DNA of 64,000 nucleotides, taken from assembly GCA_003241055.1 (NCBI GenBank), contig QFOD01000008.1, positions 1 to 64,000 of the forward strand, in the 5' to 3' direction. Of this stretch, positions 43,253 to 51,781 are shown piece by piece; position 1 is the stretch's first letter, and every line of letters begins with the position of its first letter. This DNA comes from Roseateles depolymerans. Lineage in GTDB: Bacteria; Pseudomonadota; Gammaproteobacteria; Burkholderiales; Burkholderiaceae_C. The notes beneath the pieces were generated by a model that saw only the letters and a program-made list of their open reading frames with translations, ran no database searches and had not been told where the DNA came from. The translations under genes and the position numbers were made by a program.

Positions 43253-43729
43253 CTAGATCATGGACTTCCATGCCGCGAGAACCGCACGAACTGCTGGCAT
43301 AAGCGCCTTAGTCGCCCCGTCGTCCAACGTTGCCGTGACTTCAGCCCCCTCGGCGAATACGCCGCAACCGAACGGAGCGCCAAACAAGCCGGATGATGCG
43401 GACACCTGATCGGCTGAAGAAAGTTGGCGGGGGACATTTTTCTGCGTAGCAAGCTTTGCGTGCTTTGACGCGTCAGCAACGTCTCTGATCAGTTCAAAGG
43501 CGGGGCACAGTGCCTGGATACGCTCTCGCGCAGCGTCGATCTCCGTTCGCATTGATTTCCAGTCACGCGCCGCAAAGCCGTCCATGGCGAAGTGATCGGC
43601 CATGTGGTAGAGGACAATTGCCGCCAGTCGCCCGCGACGGATGTCGTGCGGAGCGTTCTCGAACTCAGCAACCGTCGGCTCGACCGTATTAGCGAGAAAG
43701 TCAGCCGCGTCCGGACGCAGGGACATCAT
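43253..43729 (-). CDS. Hypothetical protein, accessory
   Basis: 158 residues, not recognised. ATG 43729 is chosen: GAGGTGAGGGG lies upstream and the start overlaps the proA stop (ATGA), a coupling arrangement. The sequence is helical and soluble (LANTVEPTVAEFENAPHDIRRGRLAAIVLYHMADHFAMDG, then RDVADASKHAKLATQ). The middle (HMADHF, DASKHAKL) recalls uncharacterised proteins of mobile or accessory loci. Base composition is visibly lower in GC than in proA. It lies 100 bases from the inverted-repeat element, suggesting insertion of both at this site (inference). Confidence 0.7.
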   Translation of the reverse strand: MMSLRPDAADFLANTVEPTVAEFENAPHDIRRGRLAAIVLYHMADHFAMDGFAARDWKSMRTEIDAARERIQALCPAFELIRDVADASKHAKLATQKNVPRQLSSADQVSASSGLFGAPFGCGVFAEGAEVTATLDDGATKALMPAVRAVLAAWKSMI

Positions 43730-44976
43730 CCCCTCACCTCCCCCTGCCCCAACACCACCCACTTCATCGACGTCAGCCCCTCCAGCCCCACCGGCCCACG
43801 GGCGTGGAACTTGTCGGTCGAGATGCCGATCTCGGCCCCCAGGCCGTACTCGAAGCCATCCGCAAAGCGCGTGCTGGCATTCACCATCACGCTGGCCGAA
43901 TCCACCTCGCGCAGAAAGCGCATCGCGTTCGGGTGATTCGTCGTCAGGATCGCGTCCGTGTGATGCGAGCCATAGCGGTTGATGTGGGCAATCGCCTCGT
44001 CCAGCGAGTCCACCACCTTGATGCTGATGACGGGGGCCAGGTATTCAGTGGACCAGTCCTCCTCGGTGGCCGGCACCGCGCCGGGCAGCAGGGCCAGCGT
44101 GCGCAGGCAGCCGCGCATCTCCACGCCCTTGGCCTTGAATACCGCCGCGATGCGCGGCAGAAAGGCCGCGGCCTGGGCCGCATGCACCAGCAGCGACTCG
44201 GTCGCGTTGCAGGGGCTGTACTTCTGCGTCTTGGCGTTCTCCACCACCACCAGCGCCTGCTCGAGGTCGACAAGCTCGTCCACATAGCTGTGGCAGTTGC
44301 CGTCCAGGTGCTTGATGACCGGCACGCGCGCTTCCGCCGCGATGCGCTCGATCAGGCCCTTGCCGCCGCGCGGGATGACCACGTCCACCCACTGCGGCGC
44401 GCGGATCAGCTCGCCCACCAGCGCGCGGTCGGTCGTGCCCACCAGCTGCACCGCGGTGCGCGGCAGGCCAGCTTCTTCCAGCGCGTCGCCCACCAGCGCG
44501 GCCAGCGCGAGGTTGGAGTGCAGCGCCTCGGAGCCGCCGCGCAGGATGCAGGCATTGCCGCTCTTGATCGCCAGCGAGGCGGCCTCGATGGTCACGTTGG
44601 GCCGGCTCTCGTAGATCATGCCGAACACGCCCAGCGGCACCCGCATCTGGCCCACGCTGATGCCGCTGGGGCGGCGCTTCACGCCGGTGATCTCACCCAC
44701 CGGGTCGGGCATGGCGGCAATCTGCTCGCAGCCCTCGGCCACGGTGGCCAGGGTCTTGGCATCGAGCTTGAGGCGGTCGCGCAGCGGGCCGCTGAGTTCG
44801 GCGGCCGCGGCCAGGTCTTGCGCATTGGCGGTGGCCAGCGCCGGGCCGGCCTCGCGCAGGCGGCGCGCCAGCGCCAGCAGCGCGGCGTTCTTGGCGGCCG
44901 TGGGGGCGGCGGCCATCTGCGGGGCGGCGGCGCGGGCGGCGCGGCCGAGTTCGTCCATGTAGGCGGTCAACGACAT
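43726..44976 (-). CDS. proA: Gamma-glutamyl phosphate reductase
   Basis: NADPH-dependent reduction of gamma-glutamyl phosphate to glutamate semialdehyde in proline synthesis. 416 residues from ATG 44976 (MSLTAYMDELGRAAR). Conserved motifs are VGMIYESRPNV-like (LGVFGMIYESRPNVT), LKSGNA-type (AIKSGNACILRGG), VIPRGGKGLI, the nucleophile region SPCNATESLLVH, and ASTRFADGFEYGLGAEIGIST. The open frame upstream is not coding. proB is not adjacent. Confidence 0.96.
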   Translation of the reverse strand: MSLTAYMDELGRAARAAAPQMAAAPTAAKNAALLALARRLREAGPALATANAQDLAAAAELSGPLRDRLKLDAKTLATVAEGCEQIAAMPDPVGEITGVKRRPSGISVGQMRVPLGVFGMIYESRPNVTIEAASLAIKSGNACILRGGSEALHSNLALAALVGDALEEAGLPRTAVQLVGTTDRALVGELIRAPQWVDVVIPRGGKGLIERIAAEARVPVIKHLDGNCHSYVDELVDLEQALVVVENAKTQKYSPCNATESLLVHAAQAAAFLPRIAAVFKAKGVEMRGCLRTLALLPGAVPATEEDWSTEYLAPVISIKVVDSLDEAIAHINRYGSHHTDAILTTNHPNAMRFLREVDSASVMVNASTRFADGFEYGLGAEIGISTDKFHARGPVGLEGLTSMKWVVLGQGEVRG

Positions 44977-45084
44977 GGGGTGATTCTGACCGAGCCGCCC
45001 TGGGGAAACACACGGGCCGGACATGGCTGCTGCCCGCCCACAATGGCCGCCAGCGGCCCGCCTTCCCTGGGCCGGGAGTGATCG

Positions 45085-46098
45085 ATGACGTCGCCTTCGC
45101 GAGATGAACAAGCCCGCTTCACCGCCCCCGAATCCCTGAGCCGCCGCACGCTGGTGGCCGCCGCGGGCCTGGCCACGCTGGCGCCCTGGGCCGCCCGGGC
45201 CGAGGACAGGTGGCCGAGCAAGCCCATCCACTTCGTCGTGCCCTTCGGCCCGGGCGGCGCCAACGACATCGTCGCGCGCGCCGCGGCCGAGGCCACCGCG
45301 CGCCAGCTGGGCCAGTCCATCGTCATCGACAACAAGCCCGGCGCAGGCTCCACCATAGGCGCGGCCTTTGTCGCCAAGTCCGCACCCGACGGCTACACCT
45401 TCCTCACGCCGGCCGCCGGCGTCATCACCAACGCGCTGATCAAGCCGCGCATGCCCTACGAGGAGGGCGACCTGGTGCCGGTAGTGATGCTGGCGGTGAG
45501 CCCCTCGGTGATCGTGGTGCCGGCCAGCTCGCCCATCAAGGACCTGAAGGGCCTGATCGCCGCGTCGCGCCAGGGGCCAGGTCTGAACTTCGCCACCGCA
45601 GGCACCGGCAGCACGCCCCATTTCGTGGCCGAGATGCTGAAGCTGCGCGCCGGCGCCAAGCTGCAGATCGTGCCCTTCAAGAGCGGCTCCGAGGGCATGG
45701 CCGCGGTCGTGGGCCAGCAGGTGGACGCCACCTCCGAGGCCAGCCCGGTGGTGCTACCCATGATCAAGGCCGGCCGGCTGCGCGCGATCGCTTCCACCTG
45801 GGACCGCCGCATCGCGGCGCTGCCCGACCTCGCCACCGCGCAGGAGCAGGGCTTCAAGGACGTGTTCATCGGCCACTGGTCCGGCGTGTTCGCGCCCAAG
45901 GGTACGCCCGAGGCGGTGCTGGACCGGCTGAACGCCGCGGTCAACAACGCGCTCAAGACCAGCGAACTGCGGGCCAAGCTCATTCCCATGGCGATAGACC
46001 CCACGGGCGGCAGCCGGGCCGAGTTCCAGGCCTTTCTGAAGGCCGAGAAGGCGCGGCTGGCGCCCATCGCCAAGGCCGCGCAGATGCGCGAGGACTGA
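45085..46098 (+). CDS. Bug-family tripartite tricarboxylate transporter binding protein
   Basis: Periplasmic binding protein of the TctC/Bug type, 337 residues. Twin-arginine-like leader SRRTLVAAAGLATLAPWAARA with mature start at about AEDRWPSKPI. Signature strands are IHFVVPFGPGGANDIVAR, NKPGAGSTIGA and TGSTPHFVAEM. It binds a carboxylate ligand that cannot be named; the membrane components TctAB are absent, as usual for this expanded Burkholderiales family. It is convergent with a tartrate/malate-type dehydrogenase gene. Confidence 0.92.
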   Translation: MTSPSRDEQARFTAPESLSRRTLVAAAGLATLAPWAARAEDRWPSKPIHFVVPFGPGGANDIVARAAAEATARQLGQSIVIDNKPGAGSTIGAAFVAKSAPDGYTFLTPAAGVITNALIKPRMPYEEGDLVPVVMLAVSPSVIVVPASSPIKDLKGLIAASRQGPGLNFATAGTGSTPHFVAEMLKLRAGAKLQIVPFKSGSEGMAAVVGQQVDATSEASPVVLPMIKAGRLRAIASTWDRRIAALPDLATAQEQGFKDVFIGHWSGVFAPKGTPEAVLDRLNAAVNNALKTSELRAKLIPMAIDPTGGSRAEFQAFLKAEKARLAPIAKAAQMRED

Positions 46099-46105
46099 GC
46101 CGGCT

Positions 46106-47191
46106 TCAGCCAGCGGCCACGCGCGCCGCGATGGCCTGGCCCAGCTGCGCGCAGCCGGCCTGGCCGCCCAGGTCGCGGGTCTTGGGCGCGGTCGGGTCGG
46201 CCAGCACGCCCTCTATGGCCTGCATCACCGCATCGTGCGCGGCGCGGTGGCCCAGGAAGTCCAGCATCATCGCGCCGGCCCAGATCTGGCCGATGGGGTT
46301 GGCAATGCCCTGACCCGCGATGTCGGGCGCCGAGCCATGCACCGGCTCGAACAGGCTGGGCCACTGGCGCGTCGGGTTGAGGTTGGCCGACGGCGCGATC
46401 GCGATGGTGCCGGTGCAGGCCGGGCCCAGGTCGGACAGGATGTCGCCGAACAGATTGCTGGCCACCACCACGTCGAAGGCTTGAGGCCGCTGCACGAAGT
46501 GGGCGCACAGGATGTCGATGTGGAACTTGTCCACCGCCACGCTGGGGAACTCGCGCGCCATCGCCTCGACCCGCTCGTCCCAGTAGGGCATGGTGATCGC
46601 GATGCCATTGCTCTTGGTGGCCGAGGTGAGCCTGGCGCGCGGGCGCTGCGCGGCCAGCTCGAACGCGAAACGCAGCACGCGGTCCACGCCCACGCGGCTC
46701 ATCACGGTCTCCTGGATCACGATCTCGCGCTCGGTGCCGCCGTACATGCGGCCGCCCACGCTGGAGTACTCGCCCTCGGTGTTCTCGCGGACTATCCACA
46801 TGTCGATGTCGCCGGGCTGCAAGGCCTGACCCTGGCGGTTCACCAGCGGCGAGCGCACGCCGGGCAGCAGGCGCGCCGGGCGCAGGTTCACGTACTGGTC
46901 GAACTCGCGGCGGAACTGCAGCAGCGAGCCCCACAGCGACACATGGTCGGGCACGGTGTCAGGCCAGCCCACGGCGCCGAAGAAGATCGCGTCATGGCCG
47001 CCGATCTGCGCCTTCCAGTCCTCGGGCAGCATGCGGCCGTGCTGCTCGTAGTAGCGGCAGTGCGCGAAGTCGAACTCGTCAAAGCGCAGGTCCAGCCCGA
47101 AGCGCTCGGCCGCCGCGCGCAGCACGCGCAGGCCCTCGGGCATCACCTCCTGGCCGATGCCGTCGCCGGCGATCACCGCAATCTTCTGCAT
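46106..47191 (-). CDS. ttuC: Tartrate dehydrogenase/decarboxylase (D-malate dehydrogenase) family
   Basis: 361 residues of the isopropylmalate/isocitrate dehydrogenase fold, with Mn/NAD-dependent oxidative decarboxylation of tartrate or D-malate in relatives. Motifs: IAVIAGDGIGQEV at the N-terminus, NLRPARLLPGVRSPL, WIVRENTEGEYSSVGGR and the metal/NAD region NLFGDILSDLGPACTGTIAIAPSANLNP with EPVHGSAPDIAGQG. ATG 47191 shares one base with the dehalogenase stop (TGATG). Assignment within the family is by motif only, so D-malate could equally be the substrate. Confidence 0.9.
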   Translation of the reverse strand: MQKIAVIAGDGIGQEVMPEGLRVLRAAAERFGLDLRFDEFDFAHCRYYEQHGRMLPEDWKAQIGGHDAIFFGAVGWPDTVPDHVSLWGSLLQFRREFDQYVNLRPARLLPGVRSPLVNRQGQALQPGDIDMWIVRENTEGEYSSVGGRMYGGTEREIVIQETVMSRVGVDRVLRFAFELAAQRPRARLTSATKSNGIAITMPYWDERVEAMAREFPSVAVDKFHIDILCAHFVQRPQAFDVVVASNLFGDILSDLGPACTGTIAIAPSANLNPTRQWPSLFEPVHGSAPDIAGQGIANPIGQIWAGAMMLDFLGHRAAHDAVMQAIEGVLADPTAPKTRDLGGQAGCAQLGQAIAARVAAG

Positions 47192-48081
47192 CACAGGTCT
47201 CCTCCAAAGAATTCCGCCGCCTCGGCCAGCACCTGCTCGGGCACCTCCTCGGCGATGTAGTGGCCGCTGTCCAGCGCATGACCCGACACCTGCTCGGCAG
47301 CATCGCGCCACAGCGCCAGCGGGTCGAAGCAGCGCCCCACCACGCCGCGTGCGCCCCACAGCACGCGCAGCGGCTGGCTGAGGCGGCGGCCGGCGGCGCG
47401 GTCCGCGCGGTCATGCACCAGGTCCAGCCCGGCGCTGGCGCGGTAGTCGGCGCAGATGCCCGCGGCCGTGCCGGGGCGCTGGATGGCGCGCTCGTACTCG
47501 GCCCAGGCCTCGGGCGCGAAGAAGGCACCGCCGCGCCGGCCCATGGTGTCGCGCAGATAGGCCAGCGGGTCGGCCTCGATGAGGCGCTCGGGCAACGGTG
47601 CGGGCTGGATCAGGAAGAACCAGTGCCAGTAGGCCTTCGCAAAGTCCAGGCCCGTGCCTACGTACATCGCGAGCGTGGGCGCGATGTCCAGCAGCATCAG
47701 CCGCTCGACCGCCTGCGGGTGGTCCAGCGCCAGCCGGTGGGCCACGCGCGCGCCGCGGTCATGCGCCAGCACCGCAAAGCGCTCATGGCCCAGCGAACGC
47801 ATCAGGCCCACGGCGTCCAGCGCCATCTCGCGCTTGCTGTAGGCGGCGCTGTCCTCGCCCGGCTCGGGCCGGCCACTGTCGCCATAGCCGCGCAGGTCCA
47901 TCAGCACGACGCGGCGCTCGCGCGCCAGCACCGGCGCCACGCGGTGCCACATCGCCATGGTCTGCGGGTGGCCGTGCAGCAGCAGCAGCGGCAGGCGGTC
48001 GGTGTCGGCCGGGCCGCCCTGGCGCGCGAACAGCGGGACCTCGCCGCGCGACCAGCTCAGGGATTCAAAGCCTTTCCACAT
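47191..48081 (-). CDS. Haloacetate (fluoroacetate) dehalogenase-type alpha/beta hydrolase
   Basis: 296 residues. The nucleophile elbow is HDRGARVAHRLALDHP. An Asp (D108) replaces the Ser of esterases and R109/R112 match the carboxylate-binding arginines of fluoroacetate dehalogenases. YWHWFFLIQPAPLPE (H153, W154) matches the halide pocket, and CADYRASAGLD and H274 (DSGHYIAEE) complete the family pattern. It would hydrolyse a haloacetate to glycolate and halide in the cytoplasm. It forms an operon with the dehydrogenase gene. Start ATG 48081 (MWKGFESLSW); longer readings are unsupported. Substrate is inferred from motifs only. Confidence 0.85.
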   Translation of the reverse strand: MWKGFESLSWSRGEVPLFARQGGPADTDRLPLLLLHGHPQTMAMWHRVAPVLARERRVVLMDLRGYGDSGRPEPGEDSAAYSKREMALDAVGLMRSLGHERFAVLAHDRGARVAHRLALDHPQAVERLMLLDIAPTLAMYVGTGLDFAKAYWHWFFLIQPAPLPERLIEADPLAYLRDTMGRRGGAFFAPEAWAEYERAIQRPGTAAGICADYRASAGLDLVHDRADRAAGRRLSQPLRVLWGARGVVGRCFDPLALWRDAAEQVSGHALDSGHYIAEEVPEQVLAEAAEFFGGDL

Positions 48082-48227
48082 GGCCGGCGATTGTGCGGCC
48101 CACCCATGACCTGCGGCAGCCGCCGCCCGCCGGGTATAAGCTGTGGTTATGGATGCCGCTTCGCAGCGCGCTTGTCGTGGCCGCGCGGCGCTCACACCAT
48201 TGAGGCATCCCCGACCCGCCGCCGTTC

Positions 48228-49826
48228 ATGCCCCTGCCCCATCGACTCCTGCTGGCCTGCCTGGCCGCCCTGCCGCTGATCGCCCCGCTGTCGACCCAGG
48301 CCCAGGCCAAGCCCAAGCCGGTGGTGTTCTGCTCCGACGCCAGCCCCGAGGGCTTCGACCCGGCGATGTGGGACAGCTCCAGCACCAGCGCCGCCACCGG
48401 CCAGATCTTCGACGGCCTGCTGGGCTTCAAGCGCCCCACCACCGAGCTGGAACCTCGCCTGGCCACGAGCTGGGAGATCTCGCCGGACGCCAAGAGCTTC
48501 ACCTTCCATCTGCGGCCCGGCGTGCAGTTCCACCACACGCCCTGGTTCACGCCCACGCGAGCGCTGAACGCGGACGATGTGATGTTCACCTTTCAGCGCA
48601 TCATTGACCCGCAGCAGCCCTTCAACAAGGCCTTCCCGGCCACTTTCGTCTACCCGCAGAACCTGGGCCTGTCCAAGCTGATCGCGGGCATCGACCGGGT
48701 GGACGACATGACGGTGCGCTTCCGCCTGAAGGAGCCCAACGTCACCTTCATCGCCAACTTCGCGTTCGCCTGGGCCGGCATCCAGTCGGCCGAGTACGCG
48801 GACCAGCTGCTGAAGAGCGGGCACGCCAGCCAGATCAATGTGCGGCCCATCGGTGCGGGGCCGTTCCGCTTCAAGAGCTACGCCAAGGACGACGTGCTGC
48901 GCATGGAGGCCCACCCGGCCTACTGGGGCGGCGTGCAGCCCACGCAGGCGCTGATCTACAGCATCAGCCGCGAGCCCAATGTGCGGGTGCAGAAGCTGAT
49001 GGCGGGCGAATGCCAGATCGCGGCCGCGATCCGCGACGTGGACCTGTCCGCGCTGACCACGCGCAAGGATCTCAGCATCGAGAAGATCCAGGCGCTGAAC
49101 ATCTCCTACCTGAGCTTCAACCTGAAGAAGCCGCCCACCGACCGGCGCGAGGTGCGCGAGGCGCTGGACATCGCGATAGACCGCAACGCCATCTTCAAGG
49201 CGCTGTTCCCGCGTGGCGACGCGATGCAGGCGGTGTCGGCCTTCCCGCCCGCGGTGCCGGGCTACAACCACGCGCTGAAGAACGAGTTCAACCCGGCGCG
49301 CGCACGTCAGCTGCTGGCCCAGGCCGGCTACCCCGAGGGCTTCGACATCGACCTGTGGGCGCTGCCGGTGAGCCGACCCACCAACCCCAATGGCCAGCTG
49401 ATGGCGCAGCTGATCCAGCAGGACTGGGCCAAGATCGGCGTGCGCGCCCACATCAAGACCTACGAGTGGGGCGAATACCTCAAGCGCGCCAACAACGGCG
49501 AGCACAACGTCTACATGAGCGGCTGGAGCGGCGAGACCGGTGACGCCGACGACTTCCTGACGCCCAACCTCAGCTGCGCCGCGAACAAGACCGGCATCAA
49601 GTTCTGCAACGCGGAGTTCGACAGGCTCATCAACGAGGCCCGCGCCACCACCGACACGCCCAGGCGGCTGGCGCTCTACGAGAAGGCGCAGGAGATCTTC
49701 AAGGCCGAGCGGCCCTGGATCACGATGGCGCACTCCACGGTGTACATCCCCATCCGCCGCGACATCGTGGGCTTCAAGATGGCGCCCAACGGCAGCGTCG
49801 ATTTCAGAGGGGTTTTTCGGCGATGA
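48228..49826 (+). CDS. Dipeptide/oligopeptide ABC transporter binding protein, DppA-like
   Basis: 532-residue periplasmic binding protein (SBP family 5) with signal peptide MPLPHRLLLACLAALPLIAP, cleavage near TQAQAK. Family segments: VVFCSDASPEGFDPAMWDSS, LATSWEISPDAKSFTFHLRPGVQFH and RPIGAGPFRFKSYAKDD. DppA-like proteins deliver di- or tripeptides or haem. The permease and ATPase genes are not next to it. Instead a LysR regulator and a D-Ala-D-Ala dipeptidase follow, pointing to murein-derived or D-amino-acid peptides as ligand (inference). Confidence 0.93.
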   Translation: MPLPHRLLLACLAALPLIAPLSTQAQAKPKPVVFCSDASPEGFDPAMWDSSSTSAATGQIFDGLLGFKRPTTELEPRLATSWEISPDAKSFTFHLRPGVQFHHTPWFTPTRALNADDVMFTFQRIIDPQQPFNKAFPATFVYPQNLGLSKLIAGIDRVDDMTVRFRLKEPNVTFIANFAFAWAGIQSAEYADQLLKSGHASQINVRPIGAGPFRFKSYAKDDVLRMEAHPAYWGGVQPTQALIYSISREPNVRVQKLMAGECQIAAAIRDVDLSALTTRKDLSIEKIQALNISYLSFNLKKPPTDRREVREALDIAIDRNAIFKALFPRGDAMQAVSAFPPAVPGYNHALKNEFNPARARQLLAQAGYPEGFDIDLWALPVSRPTNPNGQLMAQLIQQDWAKIGVRAHIKTYEWGEYLKRANNGEHNVYMSGWSGETGDADDFLTPNLSCAANKTGIKFCNAEFDRLINEARATTDTPRRLALYEKAQEIFKAERPWITMAHSTVYIPIRRDIVGFKMAPNGSVDFRGVFRR

Positions 49827-49850
49827 AGTACTTGCTGAATCTTGAATTCA

Positions 49851-49956
49851 AGGGCCGGCGCCGGGCCGCCCCAAGCCGGCCCTCTCGGTCGATGGCCGAG
49901 GCGGCCCCTCGGCCATCGACCGGCCCCCACGGGGGGCGGGCCAGCGTACCCGCTGG
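49851..49956. repeat. Cluster of three hairpins between the binding-protein and LysR genes
   Basis: Three consecutive inverted repeats: AGGGCCGGC/GCCGGCCCT (49851-49859 with 49875-49883); CGGTCGATGGCCGAG/CTCGGCCATCGACCG, a perfect 15-bp stem with a 7-base loop (49886-49900 with 49908-49922); and CCAGCG/CGCTGG near 49941-49956. No T tract follows. It resembles a REP/BIME-type extragenic repeat that may stabilise or attenuate the upstream transcript. Confidence 0.75.
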
Positions 49957-49971
49957 ACCGGGGGCTCACAC

Positions 49972-50883
49972 ATGCGCTTAAGGCATATCGAGGTCTTCCA
50001 CGCCATCATGCAGGCGGGCACCATCAGCGGCGCCGCGCAGCTGCTGCACATCTCGCAGCCGGCGGTCACCAAGGTGCTGCAGCACTGCGAGCTGCAGCTG
50101 GGCATGCCGCTGTTCGACCGCGTGCGCGGCAAGCTCTACCCCACGCCCGAGGCGCAGCGCCTGTACGTGGAGATCGACAAGCTCAACCGCGACCTGGTGG
50201 GCATACGCCGGCTGGCGGCCAACCTCAAGAGCGGCGAGAGCGAGCAGGTGCGCCTGATGGCCACGCCCGCGCTGGCCATGTCCATCGTGCCGGCGGCAAT
50301 GACGCCCTGGGTGCGCGCCTTCCCCAACGCCAGCTGCTCGCTGGCCACGCACCACACGCGAGAAATCGTGTCGGCGCTGCTGCTGGGCGAGGCCGACCTG
50401 GCGCTGTCGCTGCAGGACCCGCGCCACCCCGGCATCAAGGCCGAGGCCATCGCCAGCGGCGCCATGGTCGCGCTGTGCCCGCTCGGCAGCCCCGAGGCCC
50501 AGGGCGAGGGCCCGCTGGGCCTGGCCGACATACGCACCGAGATCGTGGGCCTGCAAAGCGACGACCCGCTGGCCGGCCTGCTGCACCACGCCGGCGAGGC
50601 GCTGGGGCCGGAGTCGGCCGAGCGCCTGTCCAGCCGCATTACGGTGCAGACCTACCAGCTCGCACGCGCGCTGGTGGAGGCCGGCGTGGGCATGACGCTG
50701 GTGGACCCCTTCACCGCGGCCAGCGCCGACCCGAGCAAGGTGCGCATCAGGGCGTTGGACCCCAGCGTCACCGTCAATCTCTTCCTGCTCAGCGCCGCCA
50801 GCGCGCCGCTGGGCCAGGCCTCGCGCCGGCTGGTGAAGTTCATCACCGCGGCTGCGCAGGACCACCTCAAGCGCCTGCCATGA
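49972..50883 (+). CDS. LysR-family regulator of the dipeptide/D-Ala-D-Ala locus
   Basis: 303 residues. N-terminal helix-turn-helix (MRLRHIEVFHAIMQAGTISGAAQLLHISQPAVTKVLQHCE) and a LysR substrate domain with LARALVEAGVGMTLVDPFTA near 220. The stop overlaps the start of the dipeptidase gene (ATGA), so the two proteins are made together. It probably controls the upstream binding-protein gene in response to a murein peptide or D-Ala-D-Ala-like inducer (inference from neighbours). Confidence 0.93.
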   Translation: MRLRHIEVFHAIMQAGTISGAAQLLHISQPAVTKVLQHCELQLGMPLFDRVRGKLYPTPEAQRLYVEIDKLNRDLVGIRRLAANLKSGESEQVRLMATPALAMSIVPAAMTPWVRAFPNASCSLATHHTREIVSALLLGEADLALSLQDPRHPGIKAEAIASGAMVALCPLGSPEAQGEGPLGLADIRTEIVGLQSDDPLAGLLHHAGEALGPESAERLSSRITVQTYQLARALVEAGVGMTLVDPFTAASADPSKVRIRALDPSVTVNLFLLSAASAPLGQASRRLVKFITAAAQDHLKRLP

Positions 50884-51485
50884 TCCGCATCGAAGACATC
50901 GCCGCCCACCCCGACTTCCGCCGCCTGGACTCGCTGGGCCACGGCATCGCGACCGAGCTGCGTTATGCGACCGCCGACAACTTCGTCGGCCACCCGGTCT
51001 ACGAGGGCTTCGACTGCGCCTGGCTGCGCCGCGAGGCGGCCGACGCGCTGGAGCAGGCCGCCGCCTGGCTGGCCGCGCGCCGCCCCGGCTACCGGCTGCT
51101 GGTGCTGGACGCGCTGCGGCCGCAGCGGGTGCAGCAGCGCCTGTGGGACGAGCTGCAGGGCACGCCGCTGACCCTCTACCTCGCCAACCCCGAGCGCGGC
51201 TCCATCCATAGCTTCGGCATGGCGGTGGACCTGACCGTGCTGGCCCCCGACGGCCACGAGGTGGACATGGGCAGCGGCTTCGATGAGATGACGCTGGCCT
51301 CCCACCCCGACCACGAGGCCGAGCACCTGGCGCAGGGCACGCTGAGCGCCCAGCACCTGGTGGAGCGCGGCTGGCTGCGCGCCGCAATGCGCGAGGCAGG
51401 CTTCCACGGCATCAACACCGAGTGGTGGCATTTCGACTTCGGCGACCGCGTGGCGGTGCGCCGCGACCTGCCGCGGGTGCTGTGA
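50880..51485 (+). CDS. ddpX: D-alanyl-D-alanine dipeptidase, VanX/DdpX family
   Basis: Zinc peptidase (M15D) cleaving free D-Ala-D-Ala, 201 residues without a signal peptide and hence cytoplasmic. Zinc and catalytic motifs: SIHSFGMAVDLTV (the SxHxxGxAxD signature), EWWHFDF with the catalytic Glu and the third ligand His, and LDALRPQRVQQRLW with the transition-state Arg. In enterics ddpX sits with a dipeptide transporter and allows use of D-Ala from cell-wall dipeptide, and the same pairing appears here. It is not evidence of vancomycin resistance: no ligase or racemase genes accompany it. Confidence 0.95.
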   Translation: MIRIEDIAAHPDFRRLDSLGHGIATELRYATADNFVGHPVYEGFDCAWLRREAADALEQAAAWLAARRPGYRLLVLDALRPQRVQQRLWDELQGTPLTLYLANPERGSIHSFGMAVDLTVLAPDGHEVDMGSGFDEMTLASHPDHEAEHLAQGTLSAQHLVERGWLRAAMREAGFHGINTEWWHFDFGDRVAVRRDLPRVL

Positions 51486-51499
51486 ACCGCGCGAGCGCG

Positions 51500-51736
51500 T
51501 CAGCCCAGGAACTCGAAGCGCGGCCGTTCCCGACCGTCCACCGTCACCGCCTCCACGAACATCGCATAGGGGCGCACCCACCAGCCGCTGTCGTCATAGA
51601 GCGGGCGATACACCACCTGGGGCTCCAGCGTCTCGCTGTGGCGGGCGACGGCCAGCACCTCGTAGTCCAGGCCCTTGTAGTGGCGATAGCGGCCCGGCGC
51701 GAGCGCGGGCAGCGGGGTCAGGTCGTCTGCACTCAT
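51500..51736 (-). CDS. DUF1653 protein
   Basis: 78 residues. The single DUF1653 domain has PGRYRHYKGLDYEVLAVARHSETLEPQVVYRPLYDDSGWWVRP and ends in PRFEFLG. Small beta-barrel-like cytoplasmic protein of unknown role, often monocistronic. It is convergent with ddpX (14-base gap). Confidence 0.93.
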   Translation of the reverse strand: MSADDLTPLPALAPGRYRHYKGLDYEVLAVARHSETLEPQVVYRPLYDDSGWWVRPYAMFVEAVTVDGRERPRFEFLG

Positions 51737-51781
51737 CCGCGCATTGGAACTCAGCGCGGCCGACCGGCCGGCGCGCGCCGC

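Noticed and set aside
50880..51485. VanX-like gene as a sign of glycopeptide resistance
   Set aside because: No vanH/vanA-type ligase or racemase is adjacent; pairing with a dipeptide-binding protein and LysR matches D-Ala-D-Ala utilisation.
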